Source: Clostridiales bacterium
GTDB taxonomy: Bacteria > Bacillota > Clostridia > Oscillospirales > Oscillospiraceae
NCBI GenBank assembly: GCA_021201185.1
Contig: JAJQFJ010000055.1
Coordinates: 1 to 43,442 of the forward strand
Reading direction: 5' to 3'
DNA: 43,442 nt
In this document: positions 26,375 through 35,343 of the stretch, piece by piece
How the letters are laid out: each line of letters starts with the position of its first letter
Position numbering within the stretch: the stretch's first letter is position 1
Notes under the pieces: model-generated
What the model saw: only the letters and a program-made list of their open reading frames with translations
The model's database searches: none
Told to the model about the DNA's origin: nothing
Program-made: the position numbers and the translations under genes

Positions 26375-27226
26375 GTGTGCGACATCCTCATCCTCGGGGC
26401 CGGTCCGGCGGGGCTGTCCGCCGCGGTGGTGGCCCAGGGCCGGGGAAAGCGGTGCCTCGTCCTCTCCAACCCCGGGGCACAGAATCCCCTGAGCAAGGCC
26501 CCCGCCATCCACAACTATCTGGGTCTCCCCGGCCTCAGCGGCGGGGAGCTGATGGAGCGGTTCCTCCGTCACGCCCTGGACATGGGGGCGGAGCTGCGCA
26601 CCGGGCGGGCCCTGTCCGCCATGGCCCTGGACGGGGTGTTCTACCTCACTGTGGGCAGCGAGGTCTGCCAGGGGCGGAAGCTCATCCTGGCGGGAGGCGT
26701 CCAGCGGGGACAGAAGTACCCCGGCGAGGAGGCCCTTCTGGGCCGGGGGGTCAGCTACTGCGCCACCTGCGACGGGATGCTCTACCGGAAGAAGCCGGTG
26801 GTCGTCATCGGCCAGGCCAAGGACGCCCCTCTGGAGGCCAACTACCTCCGGGAGATCGGCTGTCAGGTGACCTATCTCAGCCCCACCCAGCCGGTGGGCC
26901 TGCGGGAGGACATCCCTTATCTCCGGGCGGGGCGCGTCTCCGTTCTGGGAGAGAACCCCGTCACCGGCGTAGAGGCGGAGGGGGCGGTGCTGCCCTGTGA
27001 CGGGGTATTCATCCTCCGGGAATCGGTGGCTCCCGCCGACCTGCTCCCCGAGCTGGCGGTGGAGGACGGCTATATCGCCGTGAACCGCCGGATGGAGACC
27101 AACCTCCCCGGGGTCTACGCCGCCGGGGACTGCACGGGAAAGCCCTTACAAATCGCCAAGGCGGTGGGCGAGGGCCTCATCGCCGGAGAGGCGGCGGCGG
27201 AGGCCCTGGAGGCGGAGCACGCCTGA
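26375..27226 (+). CDS. Thioredoxin reductase-like flavoprotein, probably not NADPH-dependent
   Basis: A 283-residue flavin disulfide reductase: N-terminal FAD motif ILGAGPAGLSAAV, redox-active CATC in SYCATCDGML (about 128-137), and C-terminal FAD-binding GVYAAGDCTGKPLQIAKAVGEG. The second dinucleotide motif, normally GGGDSA, reads IGQAKDAPLEA, and the HRR-type NADPH-phosphate residues are absent (VTYLSPTQPVGLRED). These losses resemble the ferredoxin-linked (FFTR) or other pyridine-nucleotide-independent thioredoxin reductases described from clostridia; that assignment is inference. The GTG at 26375 is chosen because AAGGGGG is 9 nt upstream and the FAD motif begins right after. trxA follows 24 nt later. 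Confidence 0.85.
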   Translation: MCDILILGAGPAGLSAAVVAQGRGKRCLVLSNPGAQNPLSKAPAIHNYLGLPGLSGGELMERFLRHALDMGAELRTGRALSAMALDGVFYLTVGSEVCQGRKLILAGGVQRGQKYPGEEALLGRGVSYCATCDGMLYRKKPVVVIGQAKDAPLEANYLREIGCQVTYLSPTQPVGLREDIPYLRAGRVSVLGENPVTGVEAEGAVLPCDGVFILRESVAPADLLPELAVEDGYIAVNRRMETNLPGVYAAGDCTGKPLQIAKAVGEGLIAGEAAAEALEAEHA

Positions 27227-27250
27227 ATACAGAAAGAAAGGAAAATTCAC

Positions 27251-27574
27251 ATGTCCGAGCTGATTCACTTTAATCAAAACACCTTTGTAGAGGCCCTCGG
27301 CGCCGGAGGCGTGGTGGTGGTGGATTTCTGGGCCACCTGGTGCGGCCCCTGCCGGATGATCGCCCCGGCCATCGAGCGGCTGGCGGAGGAGTTCGACGGA
27401 AAGGCCACGGTGGGCAAGGTGGACGTGGACCAGGAGGGGGAGCTGGCCGCCGCCTACGGCATTATGAGCATCCCCTGCGTCATCGTCTTTAAGAACGGGC
27501 AGGAGTTCCGGCGGCTGGTGGGGGCGCAGCCCTATTCCAGCTTTGCCGACCTGGTCCGCTCCGCTCTGGAGTGA
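27251..27574 (+). CDS. trxA: Thioredoxin
   Basis: A 107-residue thioredoxin with the canonical active site WCGPC (about 31-35) in [17 protein letters not shown], the buried Asp, and the cis-Pro loop [12 protein letters not shown]. An extra Cys sits next to the cis-proline (IPC) where Thr is usual. It reduces protein disulfides using electrons from the reductase encoded immediately upstream. Confidence 0.94.
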   Translation: MSELIHFNQNTFVEALGAGGVVVVDFWATWCGPCRMIAPAIERLAEEFDGKATVGKVDVDQEGELAAAYGIMSIPCVIVFKNGQEFRRLVGAQPYSSFADLVRSALE

Positions 27575-27585
27575 GGTGCTGAGGG

Positions 27586-28137
27586 ATGGAGAGCAACTCC
27601 TTCTGTGAGGTACTGGTGGCGGTCAAGCCCACCAAGTGGGAGAACATCCTCAGCAAGGTCCTGTGGGTGCTGACCTTCGTCTATCTGGCCCTGGGTCTGA
27701 TTTACCTCATCTTCCTGGCCATCTTTCTGGTATTCCTCATCGCCACCCTGCTCTACCGGCGGCACCTGCGCGTGGAGTACGAGTATCAGTATCTGGACGG
27801 CGGTCTGCGCATCGACCGGATCAAAAACCGCTCCAAGCGGAAGCGGCTGGCGATGTACGACCTGGAAAACCTGACGGTCATGGCCCCGGAGGGCCACGAC
27901 CGGCTGACCCCCTATACCAGCCGGAAGGACGTGAAGCTGCTGGACTACAGCAGCCACGACCCCACGGCGGAGATGCGGTACATCCTGGTGTTCCAGGGGG
28001 GCGGCGTCATTCAGGTGCTCCTGCTGGAGCCCACCGAGGCCATGGTGCAGGCCATGTGGCGGGCGGCCCCCAGCAAGGTGGTGCGCAAGTCAAAGCTGCC
28101 GGTGTCATGGCAGTCGAACGAGATTGTTGCAGAATAA
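27586..28137 (+). CDS. Small membrane protein of unknown function
   Basis: A 183-residue protein with two closely spaced hydrophobic helices (about 26-58, VLWVLTFVYLALGLIYLIFLAIFLVFLIATLL) and a cytoplasmic soluble domain of about 120 residues (VEYEYQYLDGGLRIDRIKNRSKRKRLAMYDLENL onward) resembling the PH-like domains found in small clostridial membrane proteins, possibly the DUF6106 group. There are no catalytic motifs. It follows trxA by 11 nt and precedes the operon terminator, so it is likely co-transcribed with the thioredoxin genes; a functional link is not shown. Confidence 0.72.
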   Translation: MESNSFCEVLVAVKPTKWENILSKVLWVLTFVYLALGLIYLIFLAIFLVFLIATLLYRRHLRVEYEYQYLDGGLRIDRIKNRSKRKRLAMYDLENLTVMAPEGHDRLTPYTSRKDVKLLDYSSHDPTAEMRYILVFQGGGVIQVLLLEPTEAMVQAMWRAAPSKVVRKSKLPVSWQSNEIVAE

Positions 28138-28179
28138 CAGGACTTTAACCTCCCCCCTTCCGCAGCGTCAGGAAACAGG

Positions 28180-28225
28180 CGAAGGCCAGGCTGCCCTCCT
28201 TTGGGCGTCTGACCTTCGTTTTTTT
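28180..28225 (+). terminator. Intrinsic terminator of the thioredoxin operon
   Basis: CGAAGG-C-CAG...GCCC / GGGC...CTG-A-CCTTCG stem (28180-28218) followed by seven T residues (28219-28225). Confidence 0.78.
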
Positions 28226-28342
28226 GCAGGCGGGCGGCAATTCCGCATTGCGTTCCGGGGGCGAGCTGCGGCTGAAAAACGGCGGCTGACCGGCAGGCCG
28301 GGTATTCCTCAGACCGGTCTTTCTTCCCCTTCGGCCATATCA

Positions 28343-28387
28343 AACAGGAGCGTTGCAAAAAGCTGCAGCGCTCCTAGCGCTCCTGTT
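28343..28387 (-). terminator. Probable terminator of the capsule operon
   Basis: Minus strand: AACAGGAGCG...CGCTCCTGTT (28387-28378 and 28352-28343) followed by TGATAT, 32 nt beyond the cpsD stop. T-rich sequence lies on both sides, so it may work in both directions. Confidence 0.6.
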
Positions 28388-28418
28388 ATTTTACGGTCTG
28401 ATGTCTGTCCCGGCCGCC

Positions 28419-29093
28419 TTACCGGTATCCGTACTCTCCCTTGCGGTAGTAATACCTCCGGTCCTTGCCCCGGATATTGTTCCGGACCACGCCGAGGATC
28501 TTGCTGCCGCTCTTCCGGAGCTGCTCCACCACGTCCTGCATCTGCTTTTTGCGCACGTTTTTGTCGCCCAGCACCAGGATCGTCCCATCACAGCAGGGTG
28601 CGACCACAGCCGCGTCGATCACCTCTCCCAGCGGCGGCGGGTCGATGATGATATAGTCGTAGTGCTTCCGCAGCTCGTTTAAAAGCTGCTGGAAGTATTT
28701 CCCGTTGAGCAGCTCCACCGGGTTGGGAGGATACTTGCCTGCGAACATGACCTGCAGCGTCTCATACTGCGTCTTGTACAGGCACTCCCCCAGGCTGTTC
28801 ATGCCGGTCAGCATCTCGCTCAGACCAACCACGTTTTTAGCCGTGGTATCCCGGCCAGCCATAACGGATTTGCGCATGTCTGCGTCGATCACCAGGACGT
28901 TCCTGTTCAGCTCGGCCAGGCTCTTGGCCAGGTTCAGGCAGATCGTCGTCTTTCCCTCGTTCTCCATGCAGCTTGTAACCGCCACGACATGGATGTCCTG
29001 CCCGCAAAACAGCAGATTGGTGCGGAGGACCTTGTACGCCTCCTGTACGGGGAAGCTGTCCTCCCCCTGTAATTGCAGCTTAATGCTTTCCAT
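28419..29093 (-). CDS. cpsD: CpsD/CapB-family bacterial tyrosine kinase
   Basis: BY-kinase that autophosphorylates on a C-terminal tyrosine cluster and regulates capsule or exopolysaccharide assembly. The 224-residue protein has the Walker A SCMENEGKTTICLNLA, Walker A' LVIDADMRK and Walker B YDYIIIDPPP, and ends in a Tyr cluster (DRRYYYRKGEYGYR). It needs the separate membrane adaptor encoded just upstream, the Gram-positive arrangement. The ATG at 29093 overlaps the adaptor gene by 14 nt; a longer frame has no ribosome site. Confidence 0.9.
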   Translation of the reverse strand: MESIKLQLQGEDSFPVQEAYKVLRTNLLFCGQDIHVVAVTSCMENEGKTTICLNLAKSLAELNRNVLVIDADMRKSVMAGRDTTAKNVVGLSEMLTGMNSLGECLYKTQYETLQVMFAGKYPPNPVELLNGKYFQQLLNELRKHYDYIIIDPPPLGEVIDAAVVAPCCDGTILVLGDKNVRKKQMQDVVEQLRKSGSKILGVVRNNIRGKDRRYYYRKGEYGYR

Positions 29094-29871
29094 GCTCGTC
29101 CTCTGCCTCCTTCGCCCTGGATCTGCCCCTGCCATAGCCATAGGAGCCGTAATGTCCGTACCCTTTCTTTTCCGCCTGCCGGGTGTTCGGTATCTCTCCC
29201 AGAAGGCTCAGGCCCAAGTACCGCTGAATATCCTCCTCCGTCCCGATGCGGTCGTCCAGCAGGAAGGCGATGAGGAAGGCGGAATAACAGAGCACGGCAG
29301 CGATGATGCCGATCATCGCATATGTGGTCAAGCAGACCACGTTGCAGGGCTCCTCCTCCAGCGTCCCCTTTTCATAGAAGTTGACCTGCTGGAAGCCCAT
29401 CGCCTCGGTGATCTTCTCCTGTCCGATCTCACACAGGGTATCGACGATCTCCTTTGCCTGCTTCGGGGTGCTGGCCTCCACCGTCACCTCCAGGATTCTG
29501 GTGTCGTCCGGGTTGGAGGCAGAGATCATCTCCGTCAGGTCGTCGTAGGACATGTCCAGGCCCAGGGCGCTGATCACCTCGTCCACAACGGCGTGGCTTT
29601 TCAGGAGATAGGTGCAGTCGTTGACGACGTTGAGGGCCAGCGAGAAGTCAGAGGAGGTGCTGGAGCTGGAGGCGTCGTCGTCCTGCCGGAGGATGTAAAG
29701 CGTCGCTGTGGACGAGTAAGCCGGTGTGTAGGTCAGTTGTACCGCCGCAAAGGCAACACCCACCGCCAGCACCGCCACCAGCACGATGATCCACAGCCGT
29801 TTGACGAAGATGCCCCACAGGTCCCCCAGCGTGACGATCCGCACGTTTGAATTATAATCCGTCGCTTCCAT
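29080..29871 (-). CDS. cpsC: Wzz/CpsC-family chain-length and kinase adaptor protein
   Basis: Membrane adaptor that activates the BY-kinase and controls polysaccharide chain length. The 263-residue protein has a Wzz-type N-terminal helix (about 25-47, LWIIVLVAVLAVGVAFAAV), an extracellular region with a Ser-rich stretch (DDDASSSSTSSD), a second helix (about 183-207), and a Gly/Tyr-rich cytoplasmic tail (KGYGHYGSYGYGRGRSR). AGGAG lies 7 nt before the ATG. It overlaps the phosphatase gene upstream and the kinase gene downstream. Confidence 0.9.
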   Translation of the reverse strand: MEATDYNSNVRIVTLGDLWGIFVKRLWIIVLVAVLAVGVAFAAVQLTYTPAYSSTATLYILRQDDDASSSSTSSDFSLALNVVNDCTYLLKSHAVVDEVISALGLDMSYDDLTEMISASNPDDTRILEVTVEASTPKQAKEIVDTLCEIGQEKITEAMGFQQVNFYEKGTLEEEPCNVVCLTTYAMIGIIAAVLCYSAFLIAFLLDDRIGTEEDIQRYLGLSLLGEIPNTRQAEKKGYGHYGSYGYGRGRSRAKEAEDEHGKH

Positions 29872-30604
29872 TTCCCTTCTCCTCTCCTGCGTTGCTGTAC
29901 AAGATTTTCTGCGCGTTTCCCCAGCAAACGGCGTCGGCGTAATGCTGGCCGTATTTCTCCGCGAGGAAACGATATCCGTTTGCCAGTCCGGGGGGCCGCC
30001 CCGTCAGGTCGTGGGCGTCCGTCGCCGCCAGATCGGCCTGGCGCCGGGACAGAATGGACCGGGCGCGTCTTTTGATCGTCCATCCAAACCCGCCGAACAG
30101 GGACTGTATGTCGATCTGAATCAGAACGCCGTTTTCCCGCAGCTCCCGGATTCCCCGGGAGCTGGTGTCCAGCCTGTCGTAACGCTCCACATGGGCCAGG
30201 ACCGGGATATATCCCGCGTTCAGCAGATGCTCCAGTCCGGCCACGATGGCCCTTCCCTCCTCCCGCTCGGAGAAGTCCACCAGAACATAGCGGGTGTGGT
30301 TCAGCGTGCGGCAGCGCCCCTCCTCCAGCCAGGAGACGCATCCCCTGCTGTACCGCAGCTCGTTTCCCAGGAAAAGCCGAAGCTCCGGGTATTGCTGCTT
30401 TGTATATACCTGAAGCCGGCTGTATGCCAGATTGATTTTCTCGTAGTTATCGCCAAAGTATCCCGGGTGGAAGTGGGGCGTCAGGCAGATGGTGCGAACG
30501 CCGTCCGCATAGGAGGCGTCTATCATCTGCTGCATTTCGGCTTCTGTTTTTGCGCCATCGTCTACGCCGTACAACGCGTGGATGTGTAAATCGGCAAGCT
30601 CCAT
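29852..30604 (-). CDS. cpsB: CpsB/CapC-family PHP protein-tyrosine phosphatase
   Basis: Manganese-dependent PHP phosphatase that dephosphorylates the CpsD kinase. The 250-residue protein starts MELADLHIHALYGVDDGAKT with the metal-binding DLHIH motif (D5-H9), then LTPHFHPGYF, the mid-chain LAHVERYDRL, and the distal ATDAHDLTGRPPG with Asp and His ligands, all typical of YwqE/CpsB enzymes. AAAGGAG overlaps the end of capG and lies 5 nt before the ATG. Together with the next two genes it forms the phosphatase-adaptor-kinase module. Confidence 0.9.
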   Translation of the reverse strand: MELADLHIHALYGVDDGAKTEAEMQQMIDASYADGVRTICLTPHFHPGYFGDNYEKINLAYSRLQVYTKQQYPELRLFLGNELRYSRGCVSWLEEGRCRTLNHTRYVLVDFSEREEGRAIVAGLEHLLNAGYIPVLAHVERYDRLDTSSRGIRELRENGVLIQIDIQSLFGGFGWTIKRRARSILSRRQADLAATDAHDLTGRPPGLANGYRFLAEKYGQHYADAVCWGNAQKILYSNAGEEKGNGSDGL

Positions 30605-30606
30605 CT

Positions 30607-31791
30607 CTACTCCTTTCGCCAGACCATGCGGTTCACGATTCCCGTGTAGGACTGAATGATTTTGACCACTCTGCCTGACACATCCTCGTCCACATAATCC
30701 GGCACCGGCGTTCCATAAATGCTGTCACGGCAGAGCTGGACGGCTGTCTCCACCCCCTGGAGCAGGGAGCTTTCGTCGATACCAGCCAGCACAAAGCAGC
30801 CCTTTTCCATCGCCTCGGGACGCTCCGTAGAGGTGCGGATACATACAGCGGGGAACGGATGCCCCACCGAGGCAAAGAAGCTGCTCTCCTCCGGCAATGT
30901 CCCGCTGTCTGACACCACGGCAAACGAATTCATTTGCAGGCAGTTGTAATCGTGAAAGCCCAGCGGCTCGTGAGCGATCACCCGCCTGTCCAGCACGAAG
31001 CCTGTGCTCTCCAGCTGTTTCTGAGAGCGGGGATGACAGGAATACAGAATGGGGAGGTCATACGTTTCGGCCAGTGAATTGATAGCATGAAACAGAGACT
31101 GAAAGTTTTTCACCGTGTCGATATTCTCCTCCCGGTGGGCAGAGAGCAGGATGTACCTTCCCTTCTCCAGCCCCAGGCGGGTATGGATGTCGCTGTGCTC
31201 TATTTCCGGCAGATTGCGGTGCAGCACCTCGGCCATTGGCGAGCCGGTCACGAAGGTGCGCTCTTTGGGTAGACCACACTCATGGAGATACCGTCTGGCG
31301 TGTTCTGAGTAGGCCAGGTTCACATCAGAAATGATGTCCACAATGCGACGGTTTGTCTCCTCGGGCAGGCACTCGTCCTTGCAGCGGTTTCCCGCCTCCA
31401 TGTGAAAAATGGGAATGTGCAGCCGTTTGGCTGCGATTGCGGACAGGCAGGAATTGGTGTCGCCCAAAATCAGCAGCGCATCCGGTGTGATCTGGCGCAT
31501 CAGCTTATAGGAGCAGTTGATGATATTGCCGACGGTGGCCCCCAGGTCGTCCCCTACCGCATCCATGTAGACCTCCGGCGCATCCAGCTTCAAATCGTGA
31601 AAAAAGACGCCGTTCAGGTTGTAGTCGTAGTTCTGTCCGGTATGAGCCAGAATGGTATCAAAATAGCGCCGGCATTTGCGGATGACTTCCGACAGACGGA
31701 TGATCTCCGGACGTGTACCGACAATGATCAGCAGCTTCAATTTTCCGTCGTTCCGGAACGAAACGTCTGTATAGTCCAGTTTAAGTCCCAT
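30607..31791 (-). CDS. capG: UDP-N-acetylglucosamine 2-epimerase family enzyme (CapG/FnlC-like)
   Basis: Last enzyme of UDP-N-acetyl-L-fucosamine synthesis in the CapE-CapF-CapG pathway, a C2 epimerase of the WecB family. The 394-residue protein has LLIIVGTRPEIIRLSEVIRK at its start, LGDTNSCLSAIAAKRLHIPIFHMEAGNRC, PEETNRRIVDIISD and SDSGTLPEESSFF, all conserved epimerase signatures. The assignment to CapG rather than ManNAc-producing WecB rests on the adjacent capE and capF. The ATG at 31791 lies inside the end of capF with GGAGG upstream; the longer frame is out-of-frame capF DNA. Confidence 0.88.
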   Translation of the reverse strand: MGLKLDYTDVSFRNDGKLKLLIIVGTRPEIIRLSEVIRKCRRYFDTILAHTGQNYDYNLNGVFFHDLKLDAPEVYMDAVGDDLGATVGNIINCSYKLMRQITPDALLILGDTNSCLSAIAAKRLHIPIFHMEAGNRCKDECLPEETNRRIVDIISDVNLAYSEHARRYLHECGLPKERTFVTGSPMAEVLHRNLPEIEHSDIHTRLGLEKGRYILLSAHREENIDTVKNFQSLFHAINSLAETYDLPILYSCHPRSQKQLESTGFVLDRRVIAHEPLGFHDYNCLQMNSFAVVSDSGTLPEESSFFASVGHPFPAVCIRTSTERPEAMEKGCFVLAGIDESSLLQGVETAVQLCRDSIYGTPVPDYVDEDVSGRVVKIIQSYTGIVNRMVWRKE

Positions 31792-32998
31792 CTGGTTTTT
31801 CCTCCACTGGCTCCGCAAAGGTATCCGGTTTCTGCGGATCGAATGTTTCATTTGCCCACATGACTGTGACCAGATCCTCCGTCTGGGAGAGGTTGATAAT
31901 ATTGTGCGTATACCCGGGCAGCATGTGAACCGCTTCCATCCTATCCCCGGACACCTCAAATTCCAGGACTTCATCTGTCCCCAGCTTTCGTTCCTGAATC
32001 AGCCCGTGACCGGAAACGACAACGAAAAACTCCCATTTGCTGTGGTGCCAGTGCTGGCCCTTGGTAATGCCCGGTCTGGATACGTTCACGCTGAACTGAC
32101 CGCCGCTCCCGGATTTCAGCAGTTCCGTAAAGCTGCCCCGGTCATCCACGTTCATTTTCAGAGGGAAGGCGATTTTCTCCTTCGGCAGATAGGACAGGTA
32201 CGTGGAGTACAGCTTCTTTGCAAAGGAGCCGTCCGGAATCGCGGGCATCATCAGGGTTTGGGGCTGGTCGTGAAAGGAGCGCAGAAGCGCCACGATTTCC
32301 CCCAATGTCGCGCAGCTGACCGTGGGTACATAGCAAAAGCGTCCGTCAGGAGCGTCAACTGCGTCGAGCTGAATGTATTCGCAGTGATGCTCCTTCCCCT
32401 CCAGCACATTCAACATTTCTTCTACCAGGTCGTCAATGTAGAGAAGCGTCAGTCCGGTGGAGAGATCGTTGACTGTGACAGGCAAATCGTTTGCGACGTT
32501 GTTGCAGAAGGTGGCTACGACAGAATTGAAGTTGGGGCGGCACCATTTTCCAAACAAATTGGGGAAGCGGTAGACGAGCACCTTTGCCCCCGTCTCCCGG
32601 GCATATTGGAATCACAGGTCCTCCGCCGCCAATTTCGATTTGCCGTATTCCGAGTTTGCATACCGGCCAATCAGCGTCGCCTGAATCGAGGAGGCCAGCA
32701 TCACTGGGCAGGCGTTGTGCTGCTTTTTCAGCGTTTTGAGCAACGTGGCGGTAAGGCCGCAGTTGCCATCCATAAATTCAGAATTGTCCTTGGGCCGGTT
32801 GACCCCAGCCAGGTGAAAGACAAAATCCGCTCTCCAGCAGAATTCGTCCAGCAGGGCCGGATCGGTGTCATGGTTATACTCATCAATTTCGTCGATTTGG
32901 AGATTTCTCGTCCGATCTTTCCCCTGTTGAATATTGCGCAGCGAGACACACAAATTTCGCCCCACAAATCCCTTTGCGCCTGTCACCAGAATTCTCAT
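31781..32998 (-). pseudogene. capF: CapF/FnlB-like reductase interrupted by an in-frame TGA
   Basis: CapF reduces and isomerises the CapE product on the way to UDP-L-FucNAc. The N-terminal part (MRILVTGAKGFVGRNLCVSL) is a Rossmann/SDR domain with the YGKSK catalytic segment; the C-terminal part (VYRFPNLFGKWCRP onward) holds the rest of the SDR fold and a cupin (HWHHSKWEFFVVVSGHG). Both lie in the same frame, separated only by a TGA at 32614-32612 in the reading DL-stop-FQYARETGAKV, where relatives read a sense codon. The upstream ATG (32998) overlaps the capE stop by 1 nt. A GTG at 32581 with a purine-rich stretch upstream could allow reinitiation, giving split domains. It is probably a pseudogene unless readthrough or reinitiation occurs. 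Confidence 0.85.
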
Positions 32999-34029
32999 CA
33001 ATATTGCCCTCCAAACAGGGTCAGCTTTTGAAGCAGCAATTTCATTTCGGCCACATCCAGCCGTCTGGTATTGTGTGAGGTATATTGCCTGTTCTCTTCC
33101 AGCACAGGGTTCCCCTTGCTGAAGTAGTTGTCGTAGTTCAAATCCCGGTTATCCGCCGGGATGCGGAAGAATCCGGGCAAATCCTCTGCACGGAGCATCT
33201 CCTCCGCCGTGACCAGCACCTCGAAGAGCTTCTCTCCATGGCGGGTGCCGATGGAGGTAACGCCTAAATGGGAACCCTTTAACTCCAGGATAGCCTGTGC
33301 TAATGTCTCTATCGTCGCGGCGGGGGCTTTCTGTACAAACAAATCGCCCTGCTGTCCATGCTCAAAGGCATACAGCACTAGGTCTACCGCGTCATTTAAC
33401 GTCATCATGAACCGGGTCATGGCAGGATTGGTCACTGTAAGCGGCTTCCCCTCGTCGATCTGCTGGCAAAACAGCGGAATGACGGAGCCTCTGGAGCCCA
33501 TGACGTTGCCATACCGGGTCAGGCAGAGGACAGGGTCGCCCTCCAGCATCTGGCGGGAACGGGCAATTACGTTCTTTTCCATGACAGCCTTGGTCATCCC
33601 CATGGCGTTAATGGGATAGGCCGCTTTGTCTGTAGACAGGAAGATGGCTTTTTTCACTCCATTGGCAACACAGGCAGAGATCACGTTATCCGAGCCCTGG
33701 ATGTTTGTTTTGACTGCCTCCATGGGATAAAACTCACAGGACGGCACCTGTTTCAGGGCTGCCGCATGAAACACATAGTCCACTCCCCGGAACGCGTTGA
33801 CGATAGAGTCGTAGTCACGCACATCGCCTATGTAGAATTTTATCTTCCCAGCATAGGATGGATGCGTTTCCTGATACTCATGACGCATATCATCCTGTTT
33901 CTTTTCGTCACGGGATAGAATGCGGATTTCTGCGATGTCTGTGGTCAGGAAGCGGCGCAGGACGGCGTTGCCGAAAGAGCCGGTGCCGCCGGTGATCAAC
34001 AAAACTCGGTTGGTAAAGAGGTCGTTCAT
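32998..34029 (-). CDS. capE: CapE/FnlA-like UDP-GlcNAc 4,6-dehydratase/5-epimerase
   Basis: First enzyme of UDP-L-FucNAc synthesis. The 343-residue protein is an extended SDR with N-terminal VLLITGGTGSFGNAV (NAD(P)-binding), ILSRDEKKQDDMRHEY typical of the FnlA/CapE/FlaA1 group, FHAAALKQVPSCEFYPMEA, and STDKAAYPINAMGMTKAVMEK, where the catalytic Tyr is replaced by Met with the conserved Lys kept, a known feature of this family. The gene is followed directly by capF, overlapping by 1 nt, and then capG. Confidence 0.92.
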   Translation of the reverse strand: MNDLFTNRVLLITGGTGSFGNAVLRRFLTTDIAEIRILSRDEKKQDDMRHEYQETHPSYAGKIKFYIGDVRDYDSIVNAFRGVDYVFHAAALKQVPSCEFYPMEAVKTNIQGSDNVISACVANGVKKAIFLSTDKAAYPINAMGMTKAVMEKNVIARSRQMLEGDPVLCLTRYGNVMGSRGSVIPLFCQQIDEGKPLTVTNPAMTRFMMTLNDAVDLVLYAFEHGQQGDLFVQKAPAATIETLAQAILELKGSHLGVTSIGTRHGEKLFEVLVTAEEMLRAEDLPGFFRIPADNRDLNYDNYFSKGNPVLEENRQYTSHNTRRLDVAEMKLLLQKLTLFGGQY

Positions 34030-34032
34030 TTT

Positions 34033-35343
34033 TCATCTACCTTGCTTAACGGATTTTTCAGGAAGGACGTCTCTGAACAGGACTGCGTCAGCCATCAGTC
34101 TGGCATTACGTCTCAGCGGCGAGATCACCGCTGGCAGCAAGATAGTCGTGGACATCTGTGTGATCAACGAAGCTGCTGCCGCGCCAGACGTTCCCCAGAT
34201 GGGAATCAGGATATAATTCAGAGCCACGTTAATAAAAGCCGCACTGATATACAGATATTTCAAATATTTCTGCTTGTTTTCACAGACCATCCAGGCATTT
34301 CTGGCCACGCCTAAATAGGAAAATGCCGTGTACCATACGACGATACGCAGTGGTTGAACAGCAGGCAGATAGTCCGTCCCATACAAAAGGCTGATCAGCG
34401 GTGTCGCGCACAGCGCAATGATGGCCGACATCAGAATAGAGGCATAGAAAACGATCGCGTAAAGCTGCCTGTTTTTTCTCTCATACTGTATGTAATCTGT
34501 TTTATGAAGCTGCACGATAACAGGATACATAGAGTCAATGGCTGCGGAAAGGACAAAAGCCCACATAACACTGATGGATGAGGCCAGAGAGTAATAGCCC
34601 ACTGATGTTTCATCCAGCATTTGTTTCAGCATGAGCTTATCTGTACTGGCGTAGATGGAGACCATCAGTCCGGAGATGATGAAGCTCTTACTATTGGATA
34701 AAAGCTGTTTTGATTTTTTGATTGAGAAGGAAAGCTTCGGCCCTCCTCGCCTTTTATATATGGCAAACAGGAAACAGGCCGCAGTCAGATAGTCAACAGA
34801 ATTGACGACGGCGAACCACCGGACATCCTTCTCTAGGACCAGCAGCAGGATCTTATATCCTGCCGAGACAATATAGGCAATGTTGGATGCAATCGCTGAA
34901 TATTTGGATTCCAGCCTTGCCTGAAACCAGTAATTAAAAGAGTCGTATACCTGAAAAATCATGGAAATACTGCTGAGTGCAACCACGGTAATGGTCAGAG
35001 GATCATCGCTATCAGCAATAAAAACGATCCCGACGATCATGACTGCCGAAAGGAGGCTTGACAAAGCCCGCAGGAGCAATGTTGTGCCAAGTGTTTCGCC
35101 CTCCTCCGTGGGATGATCGGAGAAGTTTTTTACAATGATAGAGTTAATCCCCAATGAGCAGATTGAAGCAAAAAAAGTTGTGTACGCCGCAGCATAGTTG
35201 ATGAGTCCGTAATTTCCCGGCCCCAGGTATCTGGCCGTTAAAATGCTCACCAGAAAAGACAGTCCCTTATTGAGGAGCTGCCCGCCTATAAGCCAACTGG
35301 CGTTTTTGACAACTCTATCCTTCAAGAATGATTTTAGATTCAT
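34033..35343 (-). CDS. Wzx-type oligosaccharide flippase
   Basis: Lipid-linked oligosaccharide flippase of the MOP/PST family that moves undecaprenyl-linked repeat units across the membrane. The 436-residue protein is very hydrophobic with about 12-14 helices and opens with the characteristic NASWLIGGQLLNKGLSFLVSILTARYLGPGNYG. Base composition is clearly less GC-rich than the flanking core genes, consistent with transfer of the capsule cassette. AGGAG precedes the ATG, which overlaps the acyltransferase gene by 29 nt. No Wzy polymerase is visible. Confidence 0.9.
   Translation of the reverse strand: MNLKSFLKDRVVKNASWLIGGQLLNKGLSFLVSILTARYLGPGNYGLINYAAAYTTFFASICSLGINSIIVKNFSDHPTEEGETLGTTLLLRALSSLLSAVMIVGIVFIADSDDPLTITVVALSSISMIFQVYDSFNYWFQARLESKYSAIASNIAYIVSAGYKILLLVLEKDVRWFAVVNSVDYLTAACFLFAIYKRRGGPKLSFSIKKSKQLLSNSKSFIISGLMVSIYASTDKLMLKQMLDETSVGYYSLASSISVMWAFVLSAAIDSMYPVIVQLHKTDYIQYERKNRQLYAIVFYASILMSAIIALCATPLISLLYGTDYLPAVQPLRIVVWYTAFSYLGVARNAWMVCENKQKYLKYLYISAAFINVALNYILIPIWGTSGAAAASLITQMSTTILLPAVISPLRRNARLMADAVLFRDVLPEKSVKQGR

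Noticed and set aside
32612..32614. Selenocysteine or recoded TGA in capF
   Set aside because: There is no selenoprotein relationship for CapF, no Cys at this site in the expected family pattern, and no obvious SECIS-like hairpin was recognised. Other genes here use TGA as a normal stop.
31781..32998. Frameshift in capF
   Set aside because: The two halves are in the same frame and the reading continues sensibly past the stop, so it is a nonsense codon, not a frameshift.
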